NCBI RefSeq assembly: GCF_009734405.1
Contig: NZ_CP046453.1
Location: 248,001 to 312,000, forward strand
From: Corynebacterium comes
Lineage (GTDB): Bacteria; Actinomycetota; Actinomycetes; Mycobacteriales; Mycobacteriaceae
Reading direction: 5' to 3'
DNA: 64,000 nucleotides
Below, piece by piece: positions 1 to 7,906 of this stretch. Position 1 is the stretch's first letter, and every line of letters begins with the position of its first letter. A model generated the notes under the pieces. It did not search any database. It saw nothing but the letters and a program-made list of their open reading frames with translations, and had not been told where the DNA came from. A program made the position numbers and the translations under genes.

Positions 1-98
1 ACGTGGACTCCCTGAGCGGCGAGGTCGCGCATGAGGGATCCGCCGATGAGGCCGAGGCCGAGGATGCAGATGGAGCGGGAAAGGTTCGTCGAGGTCAC
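1..98 (-). CDS. tyrA: Prephenate dehydrogenase, N-terminal fragment
   Basis: Only the first 32 codons lie in the window; the gene runs off the left edge. The reverse-strand product begins with a short polar stretch and then a Rossmann dinucleotide-binding loop, ILGLGLIGGSL, typical of the NAD(P)-binding end of prephenate dehydrogenase. That enzyme oxidatively decarboxylates prephenate in tyrosine synthesis. In corynebacteria tyrA is divergent from the tRNA deaminase-associated gene, as here. The start is GTG at 98-96 and only 37 bases separate it from the next gene, so the two promoters must overlap. The family call rests on a short fragment plus context; another Rossmann enzyme is possible. 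Confidence 0.7.
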   Translation of the reverse strand, partial: MTSTNLSRSICILGLGLIGGSLMRDLAAQGVH

Positions 99-135
99 CT
101 GACAAGTGTGGCACAGGCAGACTAATCTCACCCGT

Positions 136-633
136 ATGGAACACGAGGAGTACGGCCAGAGTTTCGCCGTCACGGTCACCCGCACGGAGGGTGAGTGGGT
201 GGTGCGTGCTTTTGACGATGACTTCTCCTCGCTGGACGCCTCCGTCCGGGCGGTTCGGGCTCTGCGCAGCGAAGGCCCGGCATTTGCTCTGCTCTGCGTC
301 GACGACGACTACTTTGTCATCGTCCGCCCCAACCCCAACGGTGTGCAGGCGCTGCTGTCGGACGCGACGATGGCGGTGGACGATGATTTCGCCGCCTCCG
401 TGCTCGAGGAGCTCGACGCGGAGATCCCCGACCTGGACCCGGACGAGCTCGACGAGGTCGACGGCTGGGCGGACGGCGATTTTGACCTGCTCGCTGACCT
501 GGGCCTGAGCGAGGAGGTGCTCGGTGTGATCGTGGATGACACGGATACGTGGCCCACGGAGCAGCTCATCCGGATCGCCGAGGAGCTGGGGTTCGCCGAC
601 GAGTTCATCGCCGCCGTGGGGATCGACGATTAG
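136..633 (+). CDS. tRNA adenosine deaminase-associated protein
   Basis: This is a 165-residue acidic protein of the actinobacterial family found directly upstream of tadA. It has no known enzymatic motif. The first half is a mixed alpha/beta domain and the last 60 residues are very rich in Asp and Glu. I chose ATG at 136 over the upstream in-frame ATG at 106 because the protein then begins MEHEEYGQSF, with the first residues matching the start of the conserved part; the 106 start would lie almost on the tyrA start. The stop at 631-633 is 43 bases before the tadA ATG, which suggests a two-gene operon. The biochemical role is unknown. Confidence 0.75.
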   Translation: MEHEEYGQSFAVTVTRTEGEWVVRAFDDDFSSLDASVRAVRALRSEGPAFALLCVDDDYFVIVRPNPNGVQALLSDATMAVDDDFAASVLEELDAEIPDLDPDELDEVDGWADGDFDLLADLGLSEEVLGVIVDDTDTWPTEQLIRIAEELGFADEFIAAVGIDD

Positions 634-676
634 CGTCCTGCCCCGTGAGGAAGATCTGCTCCGTGCCGAGCGGCTC

Positions 677-1108
677 ATGCGCCGCGCCATCGAGGTCGCC
701 CGCACCACACCTGAGGGAGACGTCCCCGTCGGCGCCGTCCTCTTCGGCCCTGACGGGCGGGAGCTGGCCACGGGCACGAACCGTCGCGAGGCTGACCGCG
801 ATCCCACCGCCCATGCGGAGATGCTGGCGATACGCAGGGGCGTCGAGAAGCACGGCGACTCCTGGCGTCTGACGGGCTGCACCCTCGTGGTCACGCTCGA
901 ACCGTGCACCATGTGTGCCGGCGCCATCCTCGGCGCACGCGTGGGCGAGCTCATCTTCGGCGCTTTCGAATCCAAGACCGGCGCCTGCGGCTCGCTCATC
1001 GACGCCGTCCGTGCCCCCGGTCAGCTCCATCGCCCCGCTGTCCGCGCAGGCGTGCTCGAGGGGGAGTGCGCAGGGCTGTTGGGGGATTTCTTCGGATCGT
1101 TACGTTGA
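677..1108 (+). CDS. tadA: tRNA(Arg) adenosine-34 deaminase
   Basis: TadA converts adenosine to inosine at the wobble position of tRNA-Arg(ACG). The cytidine/deoxycytidylate deaminase fold is clear. The zinc histidine and catalytic glutamate are in TAHAEM, and the two zinc cysteines are in EPCTMC. The frame is open further upstream but contains no ATG, GTG or TTG between the end of the previous gene and ATG 677, so I use 677 (143 residues). The residues just upstream, EEDLLRAERL, look like a natural helix, so an unusual start codon or translational coupling to the preceding gene is possible. No clear ribosome-binding site precedes 677. Confidence 0.85.
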   Translation: MRRAIEVARTTPEGDVPVGAVLFGPDGRELATGTNRREADRDPTAHAEMLAIRRGVEKHGDSWRLTGCTLVVTLEPCTMCAGAILGARVGELIFGAFESKTGACGSLIDAVRAPGQLHRPAVRAGVLEGECAGLLGDFFGSLR

Positions 1109-1188
1109 TGTTATGCGAGATTCGTCATATGTCGTTACCGTGGGAGGAACATGCACACCGATCTGATCCACGAAAGTGAGTGAACATC

Positions 1189-1401
1189 ATGAGCACATTC
1201 GAGAACAAGGCAAAGGACCTCGGCGGCAAGGCCAAGGAGGGCTTCGGCAAGGCGACCGGCAATGAGCGACTGGAGGCCGAGGGAAAGGCCGACCAGACCA
1301 AGGCCGACATCAAGGAGGGCGCTGAGAGGGCCGGCGACAAGGCCAAGGAGGCCGGCGACCGGGTCCTCGGCGCTTTCCAGGACGACGACAAGCGCCACTG
1401 A
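1189..1401 (+). CDS. CsbD-family general stress protein
   Basis: A 70-residue, highly charged protein with alternating Lys, Glu, Ala and Gly (FENKAKDLGGKAKEGFGKAT), typical of the CsbD family. These are small, probably disordered hydrophilic proteins that accumulate under general stress; their molecular function is unknown. I take ATG 1189 as the start; a GTG three codons earlier (1180) is also in frame. GAAAG at 1172-1176 may serve as the ribosome-binding site. The gene stands alone between tadA and a tRNA gene. Confidence 0.8.
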   Translation: MSTFENKAKDLGGKAKEGFGKATGNERLEAEGKADQTKADIKEGAERAGDKAKEAGDRVLGAFQDDDKRH

Positions 1402-1475
1402 CCCGGCGCCGGTGATTTGGCACGTCCGGACCCACTCGTTTACTCTTGACCGAGGTCGGTTATCGGCCTGAGTAA

Positions 1476-1563
1476 GGTGGCGTGTCCGAGCGGCCGAAGG
1501 TGATCGCCTCGAAAGCGATTGTTGGGTAACCCCCAACCGAGGGTTCAAATCCCTCCGCCACCG
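1476..1563 (+). tRNA. tRNA-Ser (CGA)
   Basis: The cloverleaf folds by eye. The acceptor is GGTGGCG (1476-1482) paired with CGCCACC (1556-1562), with discriminator G at 1563. The anticodon stem is ATCGC/GCGAT around loop CTCGAAA, giving anticodon CGA at 1510-1512. A long variable arm (about 1520-1538) marks a class II tRNA, as expected for serine. The T-arm is GAGGG-TTCAAAT-CCCTC. The 3' CCA is not encoded (GCA follows). Confidence 0.95.
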
Positions 1564-1568
1564 CAGCT

Positions 1569-1603
1569 GAAGGCCCCGACGAGAGTCGGGGCCTTCTGTT
1601 ATT
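1569..1603 (+). terminator. Rho-independent terminator after tRNA-Ser(CGA)
   Basis: A perfect 12-bp stem, GAAGGCCCCGAC (1569-1580) with GTCGGGGCCTTC (1585-1596) around a GAGA loop, is followed by TGTTATT. It ends the tRNA transcript before the MMPL gene. Confidence 0.85.
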
Positions 1604-1666
1604 GCCGACGACCTCGGTAGACTGTCCCTGTTTGATCGTCGACAGTGGTGAGGAAGCCCAAACCCC

Positions 1667-4150
1667 GTGGCTAAATTTCTGTTCAAGCTGGGCCGTTGGT
1701 CCTTTCACCACAAGTGGATCGTCATCCTCCTGTGGCTGGTGACCCTGGCCGGTGTCGCGGGTGCTGCGATGACCTTCCAGAAACCCTTCTCCAACCAGTT
1801 CTCCATCGGCGGCACCCCGTCCATCGACGCGACCTACACCCTGGTGGAGAAATTCCCCGAAGGCGGTAACCCCGTCAACGCGGCCGGTGTGAACGTGGTG
1901 TTCGCGGCCCCGGAGGGGCAGACCCTGTCGGAACCGCAGAACTCGGCGGCCATCGACAGGGTCGTCGGCCACATCGAGGACAACCTGCCGGACCTCACGG
2001 GAACGGAGCGCTTCGGCAACCCGGTCGAGGTCTCCCCGGCCCTCCAGGAGAGCGTCATCTCCATGATGACCGAGCAGGGACTGCCGGAGGAGACCGCCCG
2101 CGCCGACGCAGACAACCTCAGGATGCTCTCCGAGGACGGCCGCATCGGCTACACCACCTTCACCATCGACGTCGCCTCGTCGATGGACGTCACGGACGAA
2201 CACCGCCGGATCGTCAACGACGCGATGGATCTGGGGCGTGACGCCGGCATCGGGGTCGAGGCCGGTGGAGCCGGTTTCGGTGATCCCATCGAGATCAAGA
2301 CGAGCAGTGAGATCATCGGCCTGGCGATCGCCTTCGTGGTGCTCATCTTCACTTTCGGTTCCCTCCTGGCCGCCGGGCTGCCGGTGCTCACCGCCGTGAT
2401 CGGCGTGGGAATCGGCGCCCTGGCGATCATGATCGCCACCGCGTTCGTCGAGCTGAACAACATCACCCCGGTGCTGGCCGTGATGATCGGCCTGGCCGTC
2501 GGCATCGACTATGCGCTGTTCATCCTCTCCCGCTACCGGGTCGAGAGGGAACGCATGGCCGCCGACGAGGCGGCCGGCATGGCGGTGGGCACCGCCGGGT
2601 CGGCGGTCGTCTTCGCCGGCGCGACGGTCATCATCGCTCTGGCGGCGCTGGTGATCGTCAACATCGAGTTCCTCACCGCCATGGGGCTGTCCGCCGCGTT
2701 CACGGTGTTCGTCGCAGTGCTCGTGGCGCTGACCTTCATCCCCGCCCTGCTGGGCATCCTCGGTGACCGCACCTTCGCCGGCCGGGTGCCCGGGGTGGCC
2801 GGCAACCGGCCCAAGAAGCACATCCGGGAGGGTCGTCCACGCAGCCAGCGGCCCACGATGGGTAACCGGTGGATTCACTTCGTCCGCCGCGCACCGGGGC
2901 TGGTCATGGCCGTCGTCGTGCTCTCCCTGGGCGCGATGTCCTACCCGGTGCTCAACATGGAACTGTCGCTGCCCTCGGACTCCACCTCCAACCTGGACAC
3001 CACGCAGCGCAAGTCCGCGGACCTCATGGCGGAGGGCTTCGGCGAGGGCGTCAACGCCCCCTTCCTGGTCATCGTCGACGGGGATGACATCAACGTCGAT
3101 GCTCCGGCGCTTCAGCCGCTCATCCTGGCGCAGGAATCGATGGCGACGGAGGATGCGCCGGTGGACCGTCGTCAAGCAGCCGTCACCAGCTCCTTCCTCT
3201 ACACGGTCGGCCAGCTGAAGAACGTCGGCGGCGTCAAGCACGCGCAGCTCATCGGCATGAACGCCGACACTAATGCGGCCCAGATCCTGGTGACTCCGCA
3301 GACCGGTCCCGACGACCAGTACACGGCACAGGTCTCCCACGCTCTGCGCGAGCAGGCGGTGCAGATCTCGGACGCCACGGGAGCGGAGATCGGCCTGACC
3401 GGCCTCACCGCCGTCCAGATGGACATCACCGAACGTCTTTCCGGCGCGATGCCCGTCTATCTGGCCATCGTCGTCGGCCTGGCGATCCTGCTGCTGCTGG
3501 GCGTCTTCCGCTCCGTGATGGTGCCGGTCGTCGCCGGCCTGGGCTTCCTGCTCTCGGTGGGCGCGGCCTTCGGCATCACGGTGCTGGTGTGGCAGGAGGG
3601 CCTGTGGGGCCTGGTGAACACCCCCGCCCCGCTGATCTCGTTCATGCCGATCTTCCTCATCGGCGTCACCTTCGGCCTGGCCATGGACTACCAGGTGTTC
3701 CTGGTCACCCGCATCCGCGAGCACTACATCAGCATGCGGGTGAAGGAACGCGCGGACCCGGATTCCGACACCCCCCGGGCGGTATCCAAGCTCGATGCCG
3801 TGGAGCAGGCCACCATCATCGGTTTCACCAACGGCGCGCGCGTGGTCACCGCCGCCGCGCTCATCATGATCGCCGTGTTCGCCGCCTTCATCGACCAGCC
3901 CCTGCCGTTCATCCAGATCTTCGGTTTCGCCCTGGGCGCGGGCGTGCTCTTCGACGCCTTCTTCATCCGCATGGCGCTGGTACCCGCGACGATGTTCCTC
4001 ATGGGCAACGCCACCTGGTGGATCCCGCGCTGGCTCAACCGGCTCATCCCCCGCATGGACATCGAGGGCACCGCGCTGGAGAAGGAGTGGGAGGCCAGGC
4101 ACGCCGCAGAGCAGGAGCACCGGAAGCAGATGGGTACGGTGGCATCATGA
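1667..4150 (+). CDS. MMPL/RND-family membrane exporter
   Basis: An 827-residue inner-membrane transporter with the two-fold MMPL layout. One membrane helix near residue 20 is followed by a large extracytoplasmic loop (about 45-210), five helices (about 215-370), a further helix near 410, a second large loop (about 430-600), and five helices to about 790. Members export lipids or lipophilic drugs by proton-motive force; the substrate cannot be read from sequence. The start is GTG 1667 with GAGGAAG just upstream. The stop overlaps the tgt start in ATGA, so the two genes are co-translated. Corynebacterial MmpL proteins that export trehalose monocorynomycolate are related, but I see nothing that identifies this one as such. 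Confidence 0.9.
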   Translation: MAKFLFKLGRWSFHHKWIVILLWLVTLAGVAGAAMTFQKPFSNQFSIGGTPSIDATYTLVEKFPEGGNPVNAAGVNVVFAAPEGQTLSEPQNSAAIDRVVGHIEDNLPDLTGTERFGNPVEVSPALQESVISMMTEQGLPEETARADADNLRMLSEDGRIGYTTFTIDVASSMDVTDEHRRIVNDAMDLGRDAGIGVEAGGAGFGDPIEIKTSSEIIGLAIAFVVLIFTFGSLLAAGLPVLTAVIGVGIGALAIMIATAFVELNNITPVLAVMIGLAVGIDYALFILSRYRVERERMAADEAAGMAVGTAGSAVVFAGATVIIALAALVIVNIEFLTAMGLSAAFTVFVAVLVALTFIPALLGILGDRTFAGRVPGVAGNRPKKHIREGRPRSQRPTMGNRWIHFVRRAPGLVMAVVVLSLGAMSYPVLNMELSLPSDSTSNLDTTQRKSADLMAEGFGEGVNAPFLVIVDGDDINVDAPALQPLILAQESMATEDAPVDRRQAAVTSSFLYTVGQLKNVGGVKHAQLIGMNADTNAAQILVTPQTGPDDQYTAQVSHALREQAVQISDATGAEIGLTGLTAVQMDITERLSGAMPVYLAIVVGLAILLLLGVFRSVMVPVVAGLGFLLSVGAAFGITVLVWQEGLWGLVNTPAPLISFMPIFLIGVTFGLAMDYQVFLVTRIREHYISMRVKERADPDSDTPRAVSKLDAVEQATIIGFTNGARVVTAAALIMIAVFAAFIDQPLPFIQIFGFALGAGVLFDAFFIRMALVPATMFLMGNATWWIPRWLNRLIPRMDIEGTALEKEWEARHAAEQEHRKQMGTVAS

Positions 4151-5394
4151 CGGATCTCTCTTTCACCCTCGGCACCGAACTCGAATCCGGCCCCGGCAGG
4201 CACGGCCGTACCGGCGTCATCCACACCCCGCACGGGGACATCGCCACCCCGGCGTTCATCCCCGTGGCCACCAAGGCGACCGTGAAGACACTCACGCCGG
4301 AGCAGATCCGGGAGACCGGCGCGCAGGCGATCCTGTCCAACGCCTACCACCTCTACCTGCAGCCTGGTGCGGACCTCATCGACGAGGCCGGGGGAGTGGG
4401 CCGCTTCGAGAACTGGTCAGGACCCACCTACACCGACTCGGGCGGGTTCCAGGTGATGAGCCAGGGCTCCGGCTTCCAGAAGACCATCTCCATGGATGCT
4501 GCGGAAGCCATGGCGAACGGCCATCTGCCCGCGAAGAAGAACATGGCCAAGGTCGATGAGGACGGCGTTGACTTCACCAGCTTCATCGACGGTTCACGTC
4601 ACCGTTTCACGCCCGAGATCAGCATGCAGATCCAGCACCAGCTGGGCGCGGATATCCTCTTCGCCTTCGATGAGCTGACCACCCTCATGGACACGCGTGA
4701 GTACCAGGAGGCCTCCGTCGAGCGCACCCGCCGCTGGGCGCAGCGCTGCCTCGTAGAGCACGACCGTCTCACCCACGAGCGCGCGGACAAGCCCCTGCAG
4801 TCCCTGTGGGGCGTCGTCCAGGGTGCGCACTATGAGGACCTGCGTCGCCAGGCCACGCGCGGCCTCGTGGAGCTTTCCGACGCCGCCGTCGACCAGGGCC
4901 ACCGCGGCTTCGGCGGCTTCGGCATCGGGGGTGCCCTGGAGAAGGAGAACCTGGGCACCATCGTCGGCTGGGTCTGCGACGAACTGCCGAAGGACAAGCC
5001 CCGCCACCTGCTGGGCATCTCCGAGCCGGATGACATGTTCACCGCCATCGAGGCGGGCGCGGACACCTTCGACTGTGTGGCACCCACCCGGCTGGCACGT
5101 CGTGGCGGCGTCTACACCCTGGATGGCCGGATGAATCTCGAGGGCGCACGCTTCAAGCGTGACTTCCGGGGCATCGACGAGGAGTTCGGCGGGTACGTCT
5201 CCGAGAACTACTCCCGGGCCTACATCCGCCACCTGTTCAAGGCGAACGAGTTCCTCGGCATGACCCTGTGCACGATCCATAACCTGAGCTTCATGATCCG
5301 GCTGGTGGACAACATCCGCCTCTCGATCGACGGCGGCTACTTCGAGGAATACCGCGACGAGTTCCTGGGCCGCTACTACGCGGCCAAGCCGTAA
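4147..5394 (+). CDS. tgt: tRNA-guanine transglycosylase, zinc cysteines missing
   Basis: A 415-residue enzyme that exchanges guanine-34 for a queuosine base in GUN-anticodon tRNAs. The catalytic residues are present: Asp97 in YTDSGGFQV, Asp175 in AFDELTT, and nucleophile Asp309 in FDCVAPTR. The zinc motif is not. Aligned by eye with bacterial TGT, the CxCxxC cysteines are Phe347, Gly349 and Ser352 (DEEFGGYVSENYSRAY), while the fourth ligand His378 (TIHNL) is kept. The base-pocket Cys after the second Asp is Leu177. ATG 4147 overlaps the mmpL stop. The 3' end overlaps the convergent transporter gene by 19 bases. Neighbours are a queuosine-precursor transporter and GluQRS, so the pathway role is secure even though the fold is unusual. 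Confidence 0.9.
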   Translation: MTDLSFTLGTELESGPGRHGRTGVIHTPHGDIATPAFIPVATKATVKTLTPEQIRETGAQAILSNAYHLYLQPGADLIDEAGGVGRFENWSGPTYTDSGGFQVMSQGSGFQKTISMDAAEAMANGHLPAKKNMAKVDEDGVDFTSFIDGSRHRFTPEISMQIQHQLGADILFAFDELTTLMDTREYQEASVERTRRWAQRCLVEHDRLTHERADKPLQSLWGVVQGAHYEDLRRQATRGLVELSDAAVDQGHRGFGGFGIGGALEKENLGTIVGWVCDELPKDKPRHLLGISEPDDMFTAIEAGADTFDCVAPTRLARRGGVYTLDGRMNLEGARFKRDFRGIDEEFGGYVSENYSRAYIRHLFKANEFLGMTLCTIHNLSFMIRLVDNIRLSIDGGYFEEYRDEFLGRYYAAKP

Positions 5395-6053
5395 CCCTCC
5401 CGCTTCTTCACCCACCCGATCACCGCGTAAGTGACCGGCAGGAGCAGGACCTCGATGAGCGTCTTCCACAGGAAACCGACGATGACGAAGTTGAGCAGGT
5501 CAGGCGCCGTCGAGATGCCGATGACCGGGGCTGCGATGAGGCAGAACAGCAGCGTGTCGCCGAACTCTCCCACGACGGTCGAACCGATGAGGCGGGCCCA
5601 CAGTGACTTCTCGCCGGTACGACGCTTGATGGCGACGAGCACCCACGAGTTGAGCAGCTGCCCCACGACGTAACCGGCCAGCGACGCCACCACGATCTGC
5701 GGCACCAGACCCAGGACGTGGGTGAACTCGTCCTGGGACTCGTAGAAGCCGGCCGGTGGCAGCCAGATCGCGATGTAGAAGGACGCCACGGCGAGAAGCG
5801 TCACCGCGAAACCGGTGAAGATGGCGCGCCGGGCGGCCTTGAAGCCGTAGCACTCGGCCAGCACGTCGCCCAGGACGTAGGCCAGGGGGAAGAGGAAGAA
5901 GGCTCCGTCCGTGATCAGCGGACCGATGGCCACGCCCTTGGTGGCCAGGATGTTGGAGATGAGGAACACCGCGATGAAGAGCGCCACGATGACGGGGTAG
6001 TAGGTACGCTGCAGCGGGATGAACTGCGCCTCTGTTCTGGTCATGTGAGACAT
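5376..6053 (-). CDS. Queuosine-precursor transporter, YhhQ family
   Basis: A 225-residue integral membrane protein of the YhhQ/vitamin-uptake-like family with about six hydrophobic segments. Signature features are the early SNILATKGV and the [17 protein letters not shown] stretch. YhhQ proteins import queuine or its deazaguanine precursors. No queuosine synthesis gene is in this window, and tgt (convergent, overlapping 19 bases) and gluQRS (divergent, 25-base gap) flank it, which supports a salvage role. The start is ATG 6053; a second ATG at 6044 would remove only three residues. Which base it carries (preQ0, preQ1 or queuine) cannot be read from sequence. Confidence 0.9.
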   Translation of the reverse strand: MSHMTRTEAQFIPLQRTYYPVIVALFIAVFLISNILATKGVAIGPLITDGAFFLFPLAYVLGDVLAECYGFKAARRAIFTGFAVTLLAVASFYIAIWLPPAGFYESQDEFTHVLGLVPQIVVASLAGYVVGQLLNSWVLVAIKRRTGEKSLWARLIGSTVVGEFGDTLLFCLIAAPVIGISTAPDLLNFVIVGFLWKTLIEVLLLPVTYAVIGWVKKREGYGLAA

Positions 6054-6078
6054 GGTCGCACATCGCTATCCTGGGGTC

Positions 6079-6984
6079 ATGACTGAGCACGCTGGCCGCT
6101 ATGCCCCTTCGCCGAGTGGTGACCTCCACTTCGGCAATCTCCGGACCGGGCTCATCGCCTGGCTCTTCGCCCGCCAGACCGGCAGGAAGTTCCTGCTGCG
6201 TGTGGAGGACGTGGACACCCAGCGCTCGACCATCGACTCCGCCCACCGTCAGATCGACGACCTGCTCACCCTGGGCCTGACCTTCGACGGCGACATTCTC
6301 TACCAGTCGGAGCGTTCTCATGCCTACCAGCGGGAGCTCGACCTGCTCACGGCCCGTGGCCATGTCTACGAGTGCTACTGCTCGCGCCGGGAGATCCAGG
6401 ACGCTCCCCGCGCCGCCCACTCCGCCCCCGGCAGCTACCCGGGAACCTGCCGGGAGCTTTCCGACGCCGAGCGGGAGGAGCGTCGGGAAGCACTCGCCCG
6501 GGAGGGCCGCAGCCCGGCACTGCGCCTGCGTTCGGAGGTGGACACCTTCACCATCCGGGACTTCTACCACGGCGACTACACCACCGAGATCGATGACTTC
6601 GTGTTGCGCCGCGGCGGGCAGGACACTGACTGGGCATACAACCTCGCCGTCGTCGTCGATGACGGATTCCAGGGCATCGACCAGGTCGTCCGCGGCGATG
6701 ATCTGCTGCCCAGCACCCCACGCCAGGCGTACCTCGCGAGCCTGCTCGGCATCAGGGTGCCCGAATACGTGCACGTCCCACTCGTGGTCAACGAGGCCGG
6801 CCAACGACTGGCCAAGCGCGACGGCGCGGTCACCCTCAGGGAGATGATGCTGGAGGAACCGGTCCACCACATCATCGAGAAGCTCGCCGGTTCCCTCGGC
6901 TACCCGGGGGTGTCCACGTTGAACAAGCTGCTCAAGGTGTTCCGCCCGGAGGACCTTCCGCGTGAACCCCTGGTGTGGCGCTGA
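6079..6984 (+). CDS. gluQ: Glutamyl-Q tRNA(Asp) synthetase
   Basis: A 301-residue GluRS catalytic-domain paralogue without an anticodon-binding domain. It activates glutamate and attaches it to the queuosine in tRNA-Asp. The class I HIGH-like motif is HFGN (residues 17-20) in [12 protein letters not shown], and the KMSK-like motif is LAKRD. The zinc site of the family is intact: CYC in [10 protein letters not shown], then Tyr and Cys in SYPGTC. The start at ATG 6079 sits in a 25-base divergent gap with the transporter. It completes the queuosine-salvage group with tgt and yhhQ. Confidence 0.92.
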   Translation: MTEHAGRYAPSPSGDLHFGNLRTGLIAWLFARQTGRKFLLRVEDVDTQRSTIDSAHRQIDDLLTLGLTFDGDILYQSERSHAYQRELDLLTARGHVYECYCSRREIQDAPRAAHSAPGSYPGTCRELSDAEREERREALAREGRSPALRLRSEVDTFTIRDFYHGDYTTEIDDFVLRRGGQDTDWAYNLAVVVDDGFQGIDQVVRGDDLLPSTPRQAYLASLLGIRVPEYVHVPLVVNEAGQRLAKRDGAVTLREMMLEEPVHHIIEKLAGSLGYPGVSTLNKLLKVFRPEDLPREPLVWR

Positions 6985-7033
6985 CCGTTTGGGTATCTTC
7001 GGGCCCAACCGTACATATGCGAGGAAGGCCACC

Positions 7034-7465
7034 ATGAGTCAGGATCAGATCGCCGCACGCATCGTCACCACCACCCAGGACGCCGTCATCTACGCCGACC
7101 GCGACGGAACCATCCGGCTGTGGAACGTCGGTGCCGAGCGCATCTTCGGGTGGAGTGCCGAGGAGGCCCTGGGGGAGCGTCTGGACATCATCGTCCCGGA
7201 AAAACATCGCAAGCCGCACTGGCGGGGCTGGTACCGCGTCATGGACACCGGTCTGACCCGTTACGGCGCTGACCCCCTCGCCGTGCCCGGGCTGCGTAAG
7301 GACGGCAGCATCGTCTCGCTGGAGTTCTCCATCACCATGCTCAAGGATTCCCAGGGCACCATCGAGGGCATTGCCGCCATTCTCCGTGACGTGACCAAGC
7401 GCTGGCATCGCGAACGGGAACTGCGCGGGCGTGTGAGTGAGCTGGAGGCGGCCCAGGTCCAGTAA
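7034..7465 (+). CDS. Stand-alone PAS-domain protein
   Basis: A 143-residue protein made almost entirely of one PAS/PAC domain. TQDAVIYADRDGTIRLWN and AERIFGWSAEEALG begin the PAS core, and a PAC-like tail runs to about residue 125, followed by a short charged helix. There is no kinase, cyclase or DNA-binding output domain, so it must act through a partner. The start is ATG 7034 with GAGGAAGG at 7021-7028. It follows gluQRS by 49 bases and could share its transcript. The ligand (haem, flavin or none) cannot be predicted. Confidence 0.85.
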   Translation: MSQDQIAARIVTTTQDAVIYADRDGTIRLWNVGAERIFGWSAEEALGERLDIIVPEKHRKPHWRGWYRVMDTGLTRYGADPLAVPGLRKDGSIVSLEFSITMLKDSQGTIEGIAAILRDVTKRWHRERELRGRVSELEAAQVQ

Positions 7466-7482
7466 AATCCACCTGGAAACGC

Positions 7483-7510
7483 AAAAAACCCCTGGTCACC
7501 CAGGGGCTTT
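7483..7510. terminator. Bidirectional terminator between PAS gene and tRNA-Ser(GGA)
   Basis: The stem CCCCTGG (7489-7495)/CCAGGGG (7500-7506) has a TCAC loop. On the minus strand it is followed by six T, ending the tRNA transcript; on the plus strand CTTT follows, which is weaker. Confidence 0.8.
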
Positions 7511-7514
7511 GCTG

Positions 7515-7603
7515 TGGCGGAGGATAAGGGATTTGAACCCTTGAGGGGATTTCTCCCCGCACGCGTTCCAGGCGTGTGACATAGGCCGCTAGTCGAATCC
7601 TCC
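7515..7603 (-). tRNA. tRNA-Ser (GGA)
   Basis: Read on the minus strand, the acceptor is GGAGGAT (7603-7597) with ATCCTCC (7525-7519) and discriminator G. CCA is encoded at 7517-7515. The anticodon stem CACGC/GCGTG encloses CTGGAAC, giving anticodon GGA. The long variable arm (GCGGGGAGAAATCCCC) is that of a serine tRNA. The T-loop is TTCAAAT. Confidence 0.95.
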
Positions 7604-7717
7604 AGGCCGAACACTGCAGCACGGCTGCTGTGTTCTCGCAAAACAATACACAAGGTCGGCGGAAAAACACAAATCGCAGGTCATGCCCCTGAACCCCGTG
7701 CCCGGCCGGTGGGTGAG

Positions 7718-7748
7718 TTGGCCTGCGGGCCGGGGAATGGGTTAGAGT
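7718..7748 (+). promoter_or_regulatory. Probable promoter of SRP RNA
   Basis: A -35-like TTGGCC (7718-7723) and a -10 TAGAGT (7743-7748) lie 19 bases apart and about 7 bases before the start of the SRP RNA hairpin. Confidence 0.5.
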
Positions 7749-7754
7749 TATCGG

Positions 7755-7846
7755 CAGGATCCCGTGCGGCGTCCATCTTGTGAACTCCCCCAGGGCAGGA
7801 ATGCAGCAAGGGTCAACGAGCTCTGGCGGGTGCGCGGGATCCCCTT
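7755..7846 (+). ncRNA. ffs: Signal recognition particle RNA, small bacterial type
   Basis: The RNA carries the conserved SRP Alu-less helix 8: GGGCAGGAATGCAGCAAGGG on the 5' side and GAGCTCTGGCGGGTGC on the 3' side, including the GGAA tetraloop-like segment bound by Ffh. The outer stem closes with GGATCCCGTGCG and CGCGGGATCC (7757-7842), and CTTATTTTCTCTTT follows as a terminator tail. It is the RNA core of co-translational membrane targeting. Position between a tRNA-Ser gene and aspT is the usual corynebacterial place. The exact ends are estimates. Confidence 0.9.
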
Positions 7847-7906
7847 ATTTTCTCTTTGCGTCTAACATTGTGGCCGTACACTCCCCACGGAAGGTAGGCC
7901 CTCAAC

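Noticed and set aside
1460-4120. A very long minus-strand open frame opposite the MMPL gene
   Set aside because: It is the shadow of the MMPL reading frame in high-GC DNA; its translation is rich in His, Asp and Arg with no domain, and it also covers the tRNA gene.
3589-4146. An upstream extension of the tgt frame
   Set aside because: The sequence before ATG 4147 is the out-of-frame shadow of mmpL; the canonical TGT N-terminus begins at 4147.
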